This document shows, one piece after another, positions 44,793 through 53,308 of a stretch of 64,000 nt of DNA; the first letter of the stretch is position 1, and every line of letters begins with the position of its first letter. Under the pieces are notes generated by a model. That model ran no database searches. It saw only the letters and a list, made by a program, of their open reading frames with translations, and was not told the DNA's origin. Made by a program: the position numbers and the translations under genes. This DNA comes from Herbaspirillum hiltneri N3 (lineage in GTDB: Bacteria; Pseudomonadota; Gammaproteobacteria; Burkholderiales; Burkholderiaceae_D): assembly GCF_001267925.1 (NCBI RefSeq), contig NZ_CP011409.1, forward strand, positions 62,001-126,000, given 5' to 3'.

Positions 44793-45638
44793 ATGACCAT
44801 GAGCGATCTGCAGGATTCTCAAGACCAGCATCAACAGCCGCGTCCTTTCAAGCGCCTGCTGCTGACCGGCGCCGCCGGCAATCTCGGCCAAGTGCTGCGC
44901 GAGCGGCTGAAGCCATGGACCGACGTGGTGCGCCTGTCCGACATCGGCGACCTCGGCGCAGCGGCGCCGGGTGAAGAAATCGCCGCCTGCGATCTGGCCG
45001 ACAAGGCCGCGGTGTACGAGATGCTGGAGGGCGTCGACGCCGTGCTGCATTTCGGCGGCCGCTCGCTGGAGGCGCCGTTCGAGCAGCTGATGCACGCCAA
45101 CATCCAGGGTACTTATAACCTCTACGAGGGCGTGCACAAGCGCGGCATCCGCCGCGTGATCTACGCCAGCTCCAGCCACGCGGTCGGCTACTACCCGACC
45201 ACCGAGCGCATCGACGCCGACAGTCCGTTGCGGCCCGATGGCCTGTACGGACTGACCAAGTGTTTCGGCGAATCGCTGTCACGTTATTACTTCGACCGCT
45301 TCGGCGTGGAAACGGTATGCCTGCGCATCGGCTCCTGCTTTCCGGAGCCGCGCAATGCGCGCATGCTGGCGACGTTCCTGAGCTACGAGGACTTCGTCGA
45401 GCTGGTGCGCTGCGCGCTGTTCACGCCGCGCGTCGGCCGCACCATCGTGTATGGCGTCTCCGCCAATCGCATCGACTGGTGGGACAACAGCAAAGCAGGC
45501 CACCTCGGTTTCGCGGCGCACGACAGCGCCGATGAATTTGCCGCTCGCTTCCCCTTCAACGGCGCCTGGCCGGCAGCCGACGACGCCGGCAATTTCCAGG
45601 GTGGGCCGTTCATCCTGGCCGGTCCCCAATACGAGTAG
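44793..45638 (+). CDS. udh: Uronate dehydrogenase (NAD+), SDR family
   Basis: This 281-residue extended-SDR enzyme oxidises D-galacturonate or D-glucuronate to the aldarolactone. The NAD motif is LLTGAAGNLGQVLRERL, the catalytic Tyr-x3-Lys is Y152/K156 in YGLTKCFGES, and further landmarks known from Pseudomonas syringae Udh are present: LHFGGRSLEAPFEQL, YASSSHAVGYYPTTERID and TIVYGVSANRIDWWDN. The ATG at 44793 has a weak site; a second ATG lies 6 bases on. It is followed by a lactonase and a TRAP transporter, so this is the first step of the oxidative uronate pathway. Confidence 0.92.
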   Translation: MTMSDLQDSQDQHQQPRPFKRLLLTGAAGNLGQVLRERLKPWTDVVRLSDIGDLGAAAPGEEIAACDLADKAAVYEMLEGVDAVLHFGGRSLEAPFEQLMHANIQGTYNLYEGVHKRGIRRVIYASSSHAVGYYPTTERIDADSPLRPDGLYGLTKCFGESLSRYYFDRFGVETVCLRIGSCFPEPRNARMLATFLSYEDFVELVRCALFTPRVGRTIVYGVSANRIDWWDNSKAGHLGFAAHDSADEFAARFPFNGAWPAADDAGNFQGGPFILAGPQYE

Positions 45639-45659
45639 CACGAATAGAAAACATCCATC

Positions 45660-46538
45660 ATGCAAGTGCTCCCGCTCAATGATCAGCGCCATGACGTCGC
45701 CGAAAGTCCGTTCTGGCATGCAGCGCAATCGGCCTGGTATTGGGTCGACATTCCGCGCAAGCTGATTTGCCGGCAGACCCTCGATGGTGTCAGCAGGCAA
45801 TGGCAGCTGCCGGAAATGGTTGCATGCATCGCGCCGGATGACGGCGGCGGATTGATCGCCGGCATGCACACCGGCATTTTCAGCGTGCAGTTGCAGGATG
45901 ACGGCAATGTGCAGCTGAGCCGGCTCGCTCAGCCTGCCGGACTGCAAGCCGACCAGCGTTTCAACGACGGCCGTTGCGATCGCCAGGGACGTTTCTGGAG
46001 CGGTGTGATGTGCCTCGACATGTCGCTGGCGCGCGCCGACGGCAAACTGTATCGCTACGATGGCGCGGGGTTGTCGGCGCCGCTGGTGGACGGCCTGATC
46101 GTGCAGAACGGACTGGCCTGGTCTCCCGACGGCAGGACCATGTACCTGTCCGATTCGCATCCGTCGAGCCGCCTGATCTGGGCGTTCGACTACGACCCCG
46201 ACAGCGGCACGCCGTCGCGCCGGCGCGTGTTCGCCGATCTCAACAAGCATCGCGGCCGCCCGGATGGCGCAGCGATGGACGTCGACGGCTGCTACTGGAT
46301 TTGCGCCAACGACGCCGGCTGTCTGTTGCGCTTCACGCCGGACGGCAAGCTCGATCGCACGATTGAATTGCCGGCCAAAAAGCCCTCCATGTGCGCCTTC
46401 GGCGGCGCCGACATGAAGACCATGATCGTCACCAGCATCAGCCTCGGCGCGCCGCAAGGCGACGAAGGCGCGGGCCGCATCTGGACACTGAATCCGGGCG
46501 TCGCAGGCATGCGCGACACGCCGTTTGCGAAAGGATAG
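45660..46538 (+). CDS. SMP-30/gluconolactonase-family lactonase
   Basis: This 292-residue six-bladed beta-propeller has the metal ligands of the SMP-30 family: E15 (ESPFWH), N150 (VQNGLAWSPDG) and D202 (RPDGAAMDVDG). In this place it most likely opens the galactaro- or glucarolactone made by uronate dehydrogenase. It begins 21 bases after udh, so the two form an operon. The ribosome site is poor, which suggests coupling to udh translation. The alternative, an L-arabinono- or gluconolactonase, would need a different pathway context. Confidence 0.88.
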   Translation: MQVLPLNDQRHDVAESPFWHAAQSAWYWVDIPRKLICRQTLDGVSRQWQLPEMVACIAPDDGGGLIAGMHTGIFSVQLQDDGNVQLSRLAQPAGLQADQRFNDGRCDRQGRFWSGVMCLDMSLARADGKLYRYDGAGLSAPLVDGLIVQNGLAWSPDGRTMYLSDSHPSSRLIWAFDYDPDSGTPSRRRVFADLNKHRGRPDGAAMDVDGCYWICANDAGCLLRFTPDGKLDRTIELPAKKPSMCAFGGADMKTMIVTSISLGAPQGDEGAGRIWTLNPGVAGMRDTPFAKG

Positions 46539-46573
46539 GCCGGCCAGACAACGCAGCGGGAACAAAGGACAAG

Positions 46574-46609
46574 CATCAGACACATCAGACGCATCAGACG
46601 CATCAGACG
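46574..46609 (+). repeat. Four tandem copies of a 9-bp repeat
   Basis: CATCAGACA followed by three exact copies of CATCAGACG lies between the lactonase gene and the TRAP binding-protein gene, ending 39 bases before the latter's start. It is in non-coding sequence. Confidence 0.9.
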
Positions 46610-46648
46610 CAACCACAAGTAGACCTATATAAAACTACAGGAGACATG

Positions 46649-47680
46649 ATGAACACGACCAACGCATCCAAACGACAATTCCTCAAGACCGGCCTGGCCA
46701 TCGGCGGCGCCGCAGCAGCCGGGCTGTCCGGCAATCTCGCCTTCGCACAAGAGAAGCCGCTCGTCACGCTGCGCATGTCGTCGACCTTGCCGCTCGACGC
46801 CAACTCGGCCCACTACGTCTGGTACAGCCGCTTCGCACAGAATCTGAAGACTGCCGTCGGCAACAAGATCGTAGTCAATTATTTCCCCAGCGACCAGCTC
46901 GGCAAGGAGTCCGACGTCGTCAATCAGGTGCGCATCGGCAGCGTCGACATGATGATTTCCGGATCGTCGATCTGGTCGACCACCGTGCCGGAAATCGGCG
47001 TGCTCGACATGGGCTACCTGTTCGCCAACCTGGACCATTCGGGCCGCGCGCTGGACGGCAAGGCCGGCGCCATCCTGAGCAAGCTGATGGTCGACCGCGT
47101 CGGCGTGCAGGTGCTGGGCTGGGCCTATTCGCTGGGTGCGCGCAATGTGTTTACCAAGAATCCGGTGCGCAGCGTGGCCGAATTGAAGGGCATCAAGCTG
47201 CGCGTGCTGCCGGTGAAGAATTTCATCAGCACCCTGCGCTACATGGGGGCGGTGCCGACGCCGATCCCGTTCGGTGAAATCTATACCTCGCTGCAAACCG
47301 GCGTGGTGGATGGCTTCGAGCACGACGCGCCGACGGCGCTGGCGGGCAAGTTCTTCGAAGTCGCCAAGTACTGCGCACTGACACAGCACATCTACAACCC
47401 GCAGACGCCGGTGATCGGCAAGCGTTCCTTCGCCAGGATTCCGGCCGACCTGCAGAAGGCCTTCCTCGACGCCGCCGCGGAAGCGACCAGCTATCAGCGC
47501 CAGCGCGCCGCCGACATGGAGCGCGATGCCTTCGAAAAACTCAAGGGGTTAGGCCTGACCGTGTCGACGGTCGACCGTGAAGCGCTGCGCAAGGATGTCG
47601 CGCCACTGTGGGGCGAGTTCACCGCGCAATATCCGGCGGTCAAGCCGGTGGTCGACGAGATTGTTGCCGTGCGCGGTTGA
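46649..47680 (+). CDS. TRAP transporter solute-binding protein (DctP family)
   Basis: This 343-residue periplasmic protein has an export signal (KRQFLKTGLAIGGAAAAGLSG, read in parts, cleaved near AFA/QEK). The first half begins VTLRMSSTLPLDANSAHY, and the DctP middle motif includes LKGIKLRVLPVKNF and IPFGEIYTSLQTGVVDGFEHD (read as separate pieces). It should deliver the substrate, probably a hexuronate given udh upstream, to the fused QM permease downstream. AGGAG lies 5 bases before the ATG at 46649; an ATG three bases earlier is nearly as likely. The signal has a KR pair, not the RR of a classical Tat signal. Confidence 0.92.
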   Translation: MNTTNASKRQFLKTGLAIGGAAAAGLSGNLAFAQEKPLVTLRMSSTLPLDANSAHYVWYSRFAQNLKTAVGNKIVVNYFPSDQLGKESDVVNQVRIGSVDMMISGSSIWSTTVPEIGVLDMGYLFANLDHSGRALDGKAGAILSKLMVDRVGVQVLGWAYSLGARNVFTKNPVRSVAELKGIKLRVLPVKNFISTLRYMGAVPTPIPFGEIYTSLQTGVVDGFEHDAPTALAGKFFEVAKYCALTQHIYNPQTPVIGKRSFARIPADLQKAFLDAAAEATSYQRQRAADMERDAFEKLKGLGLTVSTVDREALRKDVAPLWGEFTAQYPAVKPVVDEIVAVRG

Positions 47681-47713
47681 TCAGCTCGCAGCCGACTGAA
47701 GCCAAAGGAAGCG

Positions 47714-49627
47714 ATGATGAAAACGATGACTGCGCCGCTGGCGCCGGTGGAAGCTGCAGAAGCCGAGAACGCGATCCATTCGCTGCACGCGTCGCCCAAC
47801 GATGCAGTGGATTACCCGCGCCTGCAACGCGTGCTGGAACTGGCCTCGGCGGCGGTGCTCGCGGTCGACGTACTGGTGGTGTTCTTTTCCGTGATCTGGC
47901 GCTACGCCTTGCACGATCCTCTGGAATGGTCGGAGGAAGTGGCGCGCGCCCTGATGATCACGCTGGTGTTCTTCGGTGCCGCCAGTGTGCTGGGTCGCAG
48001 CCGCCACGTCGGCATCGACAGCCTGCGCGGTGTTTTCCCGAAGACGTGGTTGCCGTACGTGCTGCGGCTGTGCGACTGGATCATCGCCTTTGTCTCTCTG
48101 TCGCTGGCCTACACCACCTGGCTGCTGCTGGAAATCAGCAATGACCAGACCACGCCATCCGGCCTGCCGCAGACGATTTTCGTCTTGCCGGTACTGATCG
48201 GCAGCCTGCTGCTGTCGGTGTTCGCCATGACGCATGCGCTCAAGAAGTTCGGTCGCCATGCGCTGGTATCGGGTCTGATCGGCGCAGCGGTGGTCGGCGG
48301 CGTGCTCGCGTTACAGACGTTCTGGCCCGATCATGCGCTGCGGCCGATGCATGTATTGCTGGCCGGTTTCCTGTTCTGCCTGGTGGCGGGGGTGCCGATT
48401 GCATTTGCGCTGACCTTCGGTGCGCTGATGTTCTTCCTGCTGGAGCCGACCTTGTCGGTGATGGTGTTCGCCCAGCAGGTCGCCGCCGGCTCCGATCACT
48501 TCGTCATGCTGGCAGTGCCGTTCTTCATCCTGGCCGGCATGGTGATGGAATGCAACGGCATGTCGTCGCGCCTGATCGAGCTGCTGCTGCGCATGTTCGG
48601 TCGCCTGCGCGGCGGTCTGAACCTGATCATGGTGACGGCCATGGCGTTCTTTTCGGGCGTGTCCGGCTCCAAGCTGGCTGATGTCGCGGCAGTGGGTGGC
48701 ATCCTGATGCCGGCGGTGCGCCAGACCCGGCAAAATCCGAACGAAGCCGCCGGTTTGCTGGCGGCCTCGGCCATCATGGCGGAAACCATCCCGCCCTGCA
48801 TCAACATGATCATCCTTGGCTTCGTCGCCAACCTGTCGATCGGCGGGCTGTTCCTGGCGGGGATCCTGCCGGCGCTGGCGATGGCGATCGCGCTGTGCAT
48901 CATGGCGTACTACACCGGCCGCAAGGTCGACGTCAGCGTGGTGTTCATCAAGCCGCGTCCGATGGGCAAGCTGATCGGTGGCGCGCTGGTGGGGCTCATC
49001 ATGATCGTGATGATCGGCAAAGGCGTCGCCTCCGGGATTGCGACATCGACCGAGATTTCGTCTTTCGCCGTGATCTATGCCATCGTGGTCGGCTGGCTGG
49101 CGTTCCGTGAACTCAACCGCAAAGTGCTGGTCAAGCTGTTCGTCGACGCCGCGTCGATGTCGGGCATGGTGCTGTTCATCGTGGCCGCCGCCAGCAGCGT
49201 GGCATATGCGCTGACGGTGGAGCAGATCCCGCATGCGCTGGCCGAGCTGATGGTGAGCCTGGCGCACGACTACGGCAGCTGGATGTTCATCCTGATTTCG
49301 GTGCTGGCGCTGATCCTGTTCGGCGCCGTGCTGGAAGGCGCGCCGGCGCTGATCATTTTCGGGCCGTTGCTGACGCCGATTGCAGTGCAGCTTGGGTACA
49401 ATCCGCTGCACTTCGCCATCATTCTGGTCATTTCCATGGGTATCGGCTTATTCTCGCCGCCGTTCGGACTGGGCATGTATGCGACGTGCGCGATTGCGCA
49501 GGTGCGCCTGCAGGACGTGGTAAAACCCTATCTGAAGTATCTGGCTATCCTGCTGGTCACGCTGGTGGTGATCATCGTCTGGCCGGACCTGAGTTTGTGG
49601 CTGCCGCGTCGTTTCGGTTTCTCCTGA
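47714..49627 (+). CDS. TRAP transporter fused DctQ-DctM permease
   Basis: This 637-residue membrane protein fuses the small DctQ subunit (about 35-185, SVIWRYALHDPLEWSEEVARALMI, read in parts) to the large DctM subunit (about 205-630; SGSKLADVAAVGGILMPA, PPCINMIILGFVANLSIGGLFLAGILP in parts, SPPFGLGMYATCAIAQV). It should have about 16 helices and use the sodium gradient to import the ligand of the preceding binding protein. AGGAAG lies about 5 bases before the ATG pair at 47714/47717. Fused QM permeases are a known subgroup. Confidence 0.92.
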   Translation: MMKTMTAPLAPVEAAEAENAIHSLHASPNDAVDYPRLQRVLELASAAVLAVDVLVVFFSVIWRYALHDPLEWSEEVARALMITLVFFGAASVLGRSRHVGIDSLRGVFPKTWLPYVLRLCDWIIAFVSLSLAYTTWLLLEISNDQTTPSGLPQTIFVLPVLIGSLLLSVFAMTHALKKFGRHALVSGLIGAAVVGGVLALQTFWPDHALRPMHVLLAGFLFCLVAGVPIAFALTFGALMFFLLEPTLSVMVFAQQVAAGSDHFVMLAVPFFILAGMVMECNGMSSRLIELLLRMFGRLRGGLNLIMVTAMAFFSGVSGSKLADVAAVGGILMPAVRQTRQNPNEAAGLLAASAIMAETIPPCINMIILGFVANLSIGGLFLAGILPALAMAIALCIMAYYTGRKVDVSVVFIKPRPMGKLIGGALVGLIMIVMIGKGVASGIATSTEISSFAVIYAIVVGWLAFRELNRKVLVKLFVDAASMSGMVLFIVAAASSVAYALTVEQIPHALAELMVSLAHDYGSWMFILISVLALILFGAVLEGAPALIIFGPLLTPIAVQLGYNPLHFAIILVISMGIGLFSPPFGLGMYATCAIAQVRLQDVVKPYLKYLAILLVTLVVIIVWPDLSLWLPRRFGFS

Positions 49628-49692
49628 CGGTTTGGCGGGGGGCGGTGGCAGGCACGCACGCCTGAAAAATTTTCAAGAATTCTCAACCAGCG

Positions 49693-49710
49693 GCGTCCGC
49701 TTGCGGACGC
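49693..49710 (+). terminator. Perfect hairpin between the TRAP permease and hydratase genes
   Basis: GCGTCCGC-TT-GCGGACGC (8 bp of symmetry) is followed by GCTTTCATC, 65 bases after the permease stop and 22 before the next ATG. It may attenuate transcription into the hydratase gene. Confidence 0.4.
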
Positions 49711-49731
49711 GCTTTCATCATCAAGCACGTT

Positions 49732-50511
49732 ATGGACAAGCAAAAAGATACGCAAAAAATCAAGGCTGCAGCCGCCTTGCTGTTGGCTGCCCGCAATCAT
49801 GAAGTCGCGTTGGCGCGCCTGCCGGACGAATACGTTCCGGTCGATGCCGCCGAAGCCTACGCCGTGCAGGACCAGGTCTCCGCAGCGCTGGGCGAGGTCG
49901 GCGGCTGGAAGGTCGGCGCCAAGGCGCCGGGCGCCCAGCCAAGCTGCGCACCGATGCCGGCCCAGTTCATTTTTGCCGCGCCTTACCATTTTTTCGATCT
50001 GCTGACCGCCGGTTCGCGCGGCATCGAAGTGGAAATCGCGCTGCGTATGAAGCACGACCTGCCGCCGCGCAGCACGCCCTACAGCGAAGCGGAAGTGGTG
50101 GCGGCGGTGGCCACGGTGCATCCGGCGATCGAGCTGGTGTCTTCGCGCTACACCGAATATCCTGCCGCCAATCCGTTGGCGGGATTGGCCGACGCACTGA
50201 GCAACTGCGCGTTCATCTACGGTCCGGGCCGCAGCGATCTCGGCCAGATCGACCAGAGCATCCAGCACGCCGAACTGTATTTCAACGGCCTGGAAGTCGC
50301 CAAGACTGTCGGCGGCAATCCGGTGGTCGACATCTGGCCGCTGGTGACCTGGCTGGTCAATCATCTGTGCGAGCGTTGCGGCGGGATCAAGGCGGGTCAG
50401 TTCGTGACCACGGGATCGTGCACGGGTTTGCTGTTTGCCGACAAGGGCAGCAGCGTCAACGCCCTGCTGCAGAACATCGGCAAGGTCGACATTTCGTTCG
50501 CGCAGGCATAA
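49732..50511 (+). CDS. FAH-family 2-keto-4-pentenoate hydratase-like protein
   Basis: This 259-residue protein resembles MhpD/HpaH-type hydratases of the fumarylacetoacetate hydrolase superfamily: WKVGAKAPGAQ, GIEVEIALRM (metal ligands E-x-E), HPAIELVSSRY and GQFVTTGSCTG. These enzymes hydrate or decarboxylate 2-keto acids in a magnesium-dependent way. It ends the uronate cluster; its step there is not obvious, since the textbook route needs a keto-deoxy-aldarate dehydratase. The ribosome site is weak (CAAGCACG). Confidence 0.82.
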   Translation: MDKQKDTQKIKAAAALLLAARNHEVALARLPDEYVPVDAAEAYAVQDQVSAALGEVGGWKVGAKAPGAQPSCAPMPAQFIFAAPYHFFDLLTAGSRGIEVEIALRMKHDLPPRSTPYSEAEVVAAVATVHPAIELVSSRYTEYPAANPLAGLADALSNCAFIYGPGRSDLGQIDQSIQHAELYFNGLEVAKTVGGNPVVDIWPLVTWLVNHLCERCGGIKAGQFVTTGSCTGLLFADKGSSVNALLQNIGKVDISFAQA

Positions 50512-50653
50512 GCGCGGGCAGCAGGCCGGCTCGGCTGGCGGCGTGATTGCATAGTCGGGAGGGCGGGAGGGTGCTGCAGGGGGTATTGCAGGAGAGTAGT
50601 GCGAGGAAGGTAGCGGCGATCCGACGTTCAGGATCGCGGCGAAAAACAAGGTA

Positions 50654-50690
50654 TTTGAATGCTGTGAACTCCAGGTTCACAGCATTCAAA
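50654..50690 (-). terminator. hupB: Perfect 16-bp stem-loop after the HU gene
   Basis: Positions 50654-50669 pair perfectly with 50675-50690 around a 5-base loop, 8 bases after the HU stop (minus strand). The T-rich tail (TTGTTTTTC) is 5 bases further on. It probably ends or stabilises HU mRNA. Confidence 0.7.
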
Positions 50691-50698
50691 TCGAACAA

Positions 50699-50983
50699 TT
50701 ATTTCTTCTTCTTGTTCACTGCTTCTTTGAACGACTTACCAGCGGAGAACTTCACTGTAGTTGCAGCAGCGATCTTGATCTCTTCGCCAGTTTGTGGGTT
50801 ACGGCCGGTACGAGCAGCGCGCTTGCCTGTGGAGAAAGAACCGAAACCGACCAGTTGCACTGTGTCGCCCTTGGTAACTGCCTTGATGATGTTTTCAACG
50901 ACGGAGTCCAGGGCACGTTGTGCAGCAGCCTTCGAGATTTCAGTATCAGCAGCGATTGCATCGACCAATTCGGATTTGTTCAC
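50699..50983 (-). CDS. hupB: DNA-binding protein HU (HU-beta type)
   Basis: This 94-residue nucleoid protein has the complete HU/IHF pattern: [10 protein letters not shown], helix-rich N-terminus, [24 protein letters not shown] with the intercalating proline (quoted in parts: [24 protein letters not shown]), and [17 protein letters not shown] at the end. The start is the GTG at 50981-50983, with AAGGAA about 7 bases before it; a longer frame to 51076 is not HU-like. It is divergent from the mra cluster and ends in a strong hairpin. Confidence 0.96.
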   Translation of the reverse strand: MNKSELVDAIAADTEISKAAAQRALDSVVENIIKAVTKGDTVQLVGFGSFSTGKRAARTGRNPQTGEEIKIAAATTVKFSAGKSFKEAVNKKKK

Positions 50984-51015
50984 TTTAAAATTCCTTTCAC
51001 TGTTAAGGTGCCGAG

Positions 51016-51046
51016 ATTTTAGCATTGGAATGCGCCTACTCTGCAA
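51016..51046 (-). promoter_or_regulatory. hupB: HU promoter
   Basis: On the minus strand TTGCAG (51041-51046) and TAAAAT (51016-51021) are separated by 19 bases, with the HU GTG 33 bases downstream of the -10. The spacer is two bases longer than optimal. Confidence 0.55.
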
Positions 51047-51351
51047 GCCCCATCTGCTGTTTAATTGAATTGTCATGATCTATTTTGCGTGAATTTCATC
51101 GGATTGAAAGAAACGCGATGCGCAGTGGATGATTTTTCGCGTTTGCATTTCCGTTTTTCGTCGCAGCAGATTTTTTCGCACCGGGTTTTTTTGAGGCATA
51201 CTGCGGCAGCCGGAAATTTTTCGACAATGTTCCGGTCCATTTTTTCGTGTTCGCCCGCGTTGCTGTTTTTGATTGCGTGCAAAATCCCTTCCTCAGCCGC
51301 TCCGTTTTGTTTACAGACCGGCTTCCTCTCCAGAATCTGCGCGGAATTCGA

Positions 51352-51371
51352 GATAAACACATGTGTATATC
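51352..51371. repeat. Imperfect 20-bp palindrome, operator-like
   Basis: GATA-A-ACACATGTGT-A-TATC is symmetric at 18 of 20 positions. It lies midway between the HU and mra promoters. Confidence 0.5.
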
Positions 51372-51504
51372 TCAAGTGGAACATTCAATTAATTTCCTAA
51401 GTCCTTCATTCTGGACGAAAAAGCGCTTTTAGATGCATTTTAAGTAAGTGCGCTAAGTCTTTGACTTTATTAAAAAAATCCCTGTTTTCACCCCTGAATA
51501 TCGC

Positions 51505-51533
51505 TTGACCTGTATTAGTGCATCCTCTAAAGT
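51505..51533 (+). promoter_or_regulatory. mraZ: mra (dcw) operon promoter
   Basis: TTGACC (51505-51510) and TAAAGT (51528-51533) are separated by 17 bases. The mraZ start lies about 107 bases downstream of the -10. The MraZ boxes begin inside the -10. Confidence 0.7.
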
Positions 51534-51566
51534 GGGCGGCAGTGTGAAAAAGTGTCTTTTTGTGGG
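51532..51566 (+). promoter_or_regulatory. mraZ: Four MraZ boxes at 10-bp spacing
   Basis: GTGGG, GTGTG, GTGTC and GTGGG begin at 51532, 51542, 51552 and 51562, each separated by exactly five bases. MraZ represses its own operon by binding such direct repeats just downstream of the promoter. Confidence 0.85.
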
Positions 51567-51640
51567 GTATTTCCGAATTTCCCGCATCGGAGCACTGGTT
51601 TCAAGCATGCCAACAGCGACAGCAAAAAGGGTCAAACACA

Positions 51641-52069
51641 GTGTTTCAGGGCGCGTCAGCAATCAATCTCGATGCCAAAGGACGGATGTCAATTCCGGCC
51701 AAGCACCGTGACGCCCTGGCGGTTCAGTGCGAAGGGCGAGTCACGCTGACGCGCCACCCGCACGGCTGCCTGCTGTTTTTCCCGCGTCCGACCTGGGAAA
51801 GCCACCGTGAACAGATCGCCGCCTGGCCGATGTCGGCGCGCGCCTGGCAACGGGTTTTTCTCGGCAATGCCTCCGACGTCGAACTCGATTCGGCCGGGCG
51901 CATCCTGATCGCGCCGGAATTGCGCGCGGCGGTCGGCCTCGAGCGCGACGTCATGTTGCTGGGCATGGGCAGCCATTTTGAAATCTGGGATGCCGCCAAG
52001 CTGGCCGAGAACGAGTCGGAAGCTGTCGCAGCGGGCATGCCGGACGTGTTGAGCAACTTTTCCTTCTGA
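51641..52069 (+). CDS. mraZ: Transcriptional regulator MraZ
   Basis: This 142-residue protein has two SpoVT/AbrB-like halves, marked [15 protein letters not shown] near the N-terminus and [14 protein letters not shown] in the middle. MraZ forms a ring that binds direct repeats ahead of the mra operon and represses it. The GTG at 51641 gives the usual start ([11 protein letters not shown]), with AAGGG about 10 bases before it; longer frames upstream read into the MraZ boxes. It is the first gene of the cell-division/cell-wall cluster, 10 bases before rsmH. Confidence 0.95.
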   Translation: MFQGASAINLDAKGRMSIPAKHRDALAVQCEGRVTLTRHPHGCLLFFPRPTWESHREQIAAWPMSARAWQRVFLGNASDVELDSAGRILIAPELRAAVGLERDVMLLGMGSHFEIWDAAKLAENESEAVAAGMPDVLSNFSF

Positions 52070-52079
52070 CGGCGACGCG

Positions 52080-53039
52080 ATGACTTTGCAATCGGTGCCC
52101 GATTTGCAGCACCGCACGGTGTTGTTGGATGAAGCGGTAGATGCTCTGGCGATCGAAGGTACGCGCGCCGACGGCGTTTATCTGGACGGCACGTTCGGCC
52201 GCGGCGGCCACAGCCGCAAGATCCTGGAGCGCCTGAGTGCGCGCGGACGCCTGATCGCGTTCGACAAGGATCCGATGGCGATCGCCACGGCGCAGACCAT
52301 TGCCGATCCGCGTTTCGCGATCGTGCATGACAGTTTTGCCACGCTCGATGAAGCGTTGGCGCAGCACGGCGTGAAGCAAGTCGACGGCGTGCTCATGGAT
52401 TTGGGCATTTCTTCGCCGCAGGTGGACGACGCGGCGCGGGGTTTCAGTTTTCGGTTCGATGGCCCGCTGGACATGCGCATGGATACCACGCGCGGCGTGT
52501 CGGCAGCGGAGTGGCTGGCAACGGCGGACGAACAGACGATAGCAAAGGTGATACGAGAATATGGGGAAGAACGGTTTGCTCTTCAGATTGCAAAGACGAT
52601 TGTTGCTCGCCGGGCAGTCGAGCCAATTTCAACCACACGACAGCTTGCCGCGCTCGTGGCACAAGCCGTCAAAACCCGCGAGAAAGGCAAAGACCCGGCC
52701 ACTCGTACCTTTCAGGCTGTACGGATTTTCGTCAATCAAGAGCTTGAAGAACTCGAGATAGGACTGGAAAAAGCATTTCGGCAGATGGCGCAGTATGGGA
52801 GATTGGTTGTGATCAGCTTTCACTCGTTGGAAGATCGCATCGTCAAGCAGTTCATGGCATCCAAAGCCCATGTGCCGCAGCCTGACCGCCGCCTGCCGAT
52901 TCGTGCGGTCGACCTGCCGCAACCCCTGGCAAAACTCCATTCGCGCGTCAAGCCGAGCGACGCTGAAGTCGCCGCCAATCCGCGCGCACGCTCCGCCGTG
53001 ATGCGTTCGCTCGAACGCACTGCCGAGGCGGGATCATGA
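52080..53039 (+). CDS. rsmH: 16S rRNA (cytosine1402-N4)-methyltransferase RsmH (MraW)
   Basis: This 319-residue SAM-dependent enzyme methylates N4 of C1402 in 16S rRNA. Visible motifs are [12 protein letters not shown], the SAM loop [40 protein letters not shown] (split: [20 protein letters not shown]) and [14 protein letters not shown]. The length agrees with the family. It overlaps ftsL by four bases (ATGA). Confidence 0.97.
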   Translation: MTLQSVPDLQHRTVLLDEAVDALAIEGTRADGVYLDGTFGRGGHSRKILERLSARGRLIAFDKDPMAIATAQTIADPRFAIVHDSFATLDEALAQHGVKQVDGVLMDLGISSPQVDDAARGFSFRFDGPLDMRMDTTRGVSAAEWLATADEQTIAKVIREYGEERFALQIAKTIVARRAVEPISTTRQLAALVAQAVKTREKGKDPATRTFQAVRIFVNQELEELEIGLEKAFRQMAQYGRLVVISFHSLEDRIVKQFMASKAHVPQPDRRLPIRAVDLPQPLAKLHSRVKPSDAEVAANPRARSAVMRSLERTAEAGS

Positions 53040-53308
53040 CCGGCCGCCTGAGCTTCGTCGTCACCGCGATGCTGGTGCTGTGCGCGCTGTCGCTGGTCAA
53101 CGCCCAATATCAGGCGCGCCGCCTGTTCATCGAACTGGAACGCGCGCAATCCGCCGCGCGCCAGCTCGACATCGACTGGGCGCAATTGCAGCTGGACCAA
53201 TCCACGCTGGGCAAGAATTCCCGCATCGAAGCGCTGGCGCGACGCGATCTTAATATGGTGTCGCTCACGCCGGAGCGAACGCAGTACCTGACGGTGAGGG
53301 ACAAGTGA
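53036..53308 (+). CDS. ftsL: Cell-division protein FtsL
   Basis: This 90-residue bitopic membrane protein has one N-terminal transmembrane helix ([18 protein letters not shown]) followed by a periplasmic leucine-zipper-like coiled coil ([19 protein letters not shown]). The tail [16 protein letters not shown] is the typical FtsL end. It acts with FtsB and FtsQ to activate FtsW/FtsI at the septum. It overlaps rsmH and ftsI by four bases each. Confidence 0.93.
   Translation: MTGRLSFVVTAMLVLCALSLVNAQYQARRLFIELERAQSAARQLDIDWAQLQLDQSTLGKNSRIEALARRDLNMVSLTPERTQYLTVRDK

Larger units (their letters stand above)
50984..51640. other. 657-bp AT-rich divergent region between HU and mraZ
   Basis: No gene is supported. 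The region holds the HU promoter (51016-51046), five TTTTTCG motifs (51133-51247), an imperfect 20-bp palindrome (51352-51371), and the mra promoter with MraZ boxes (51505-51566). Base composition is clearly richer in A/T than the neighbouring genes. Confidence 0.7.
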
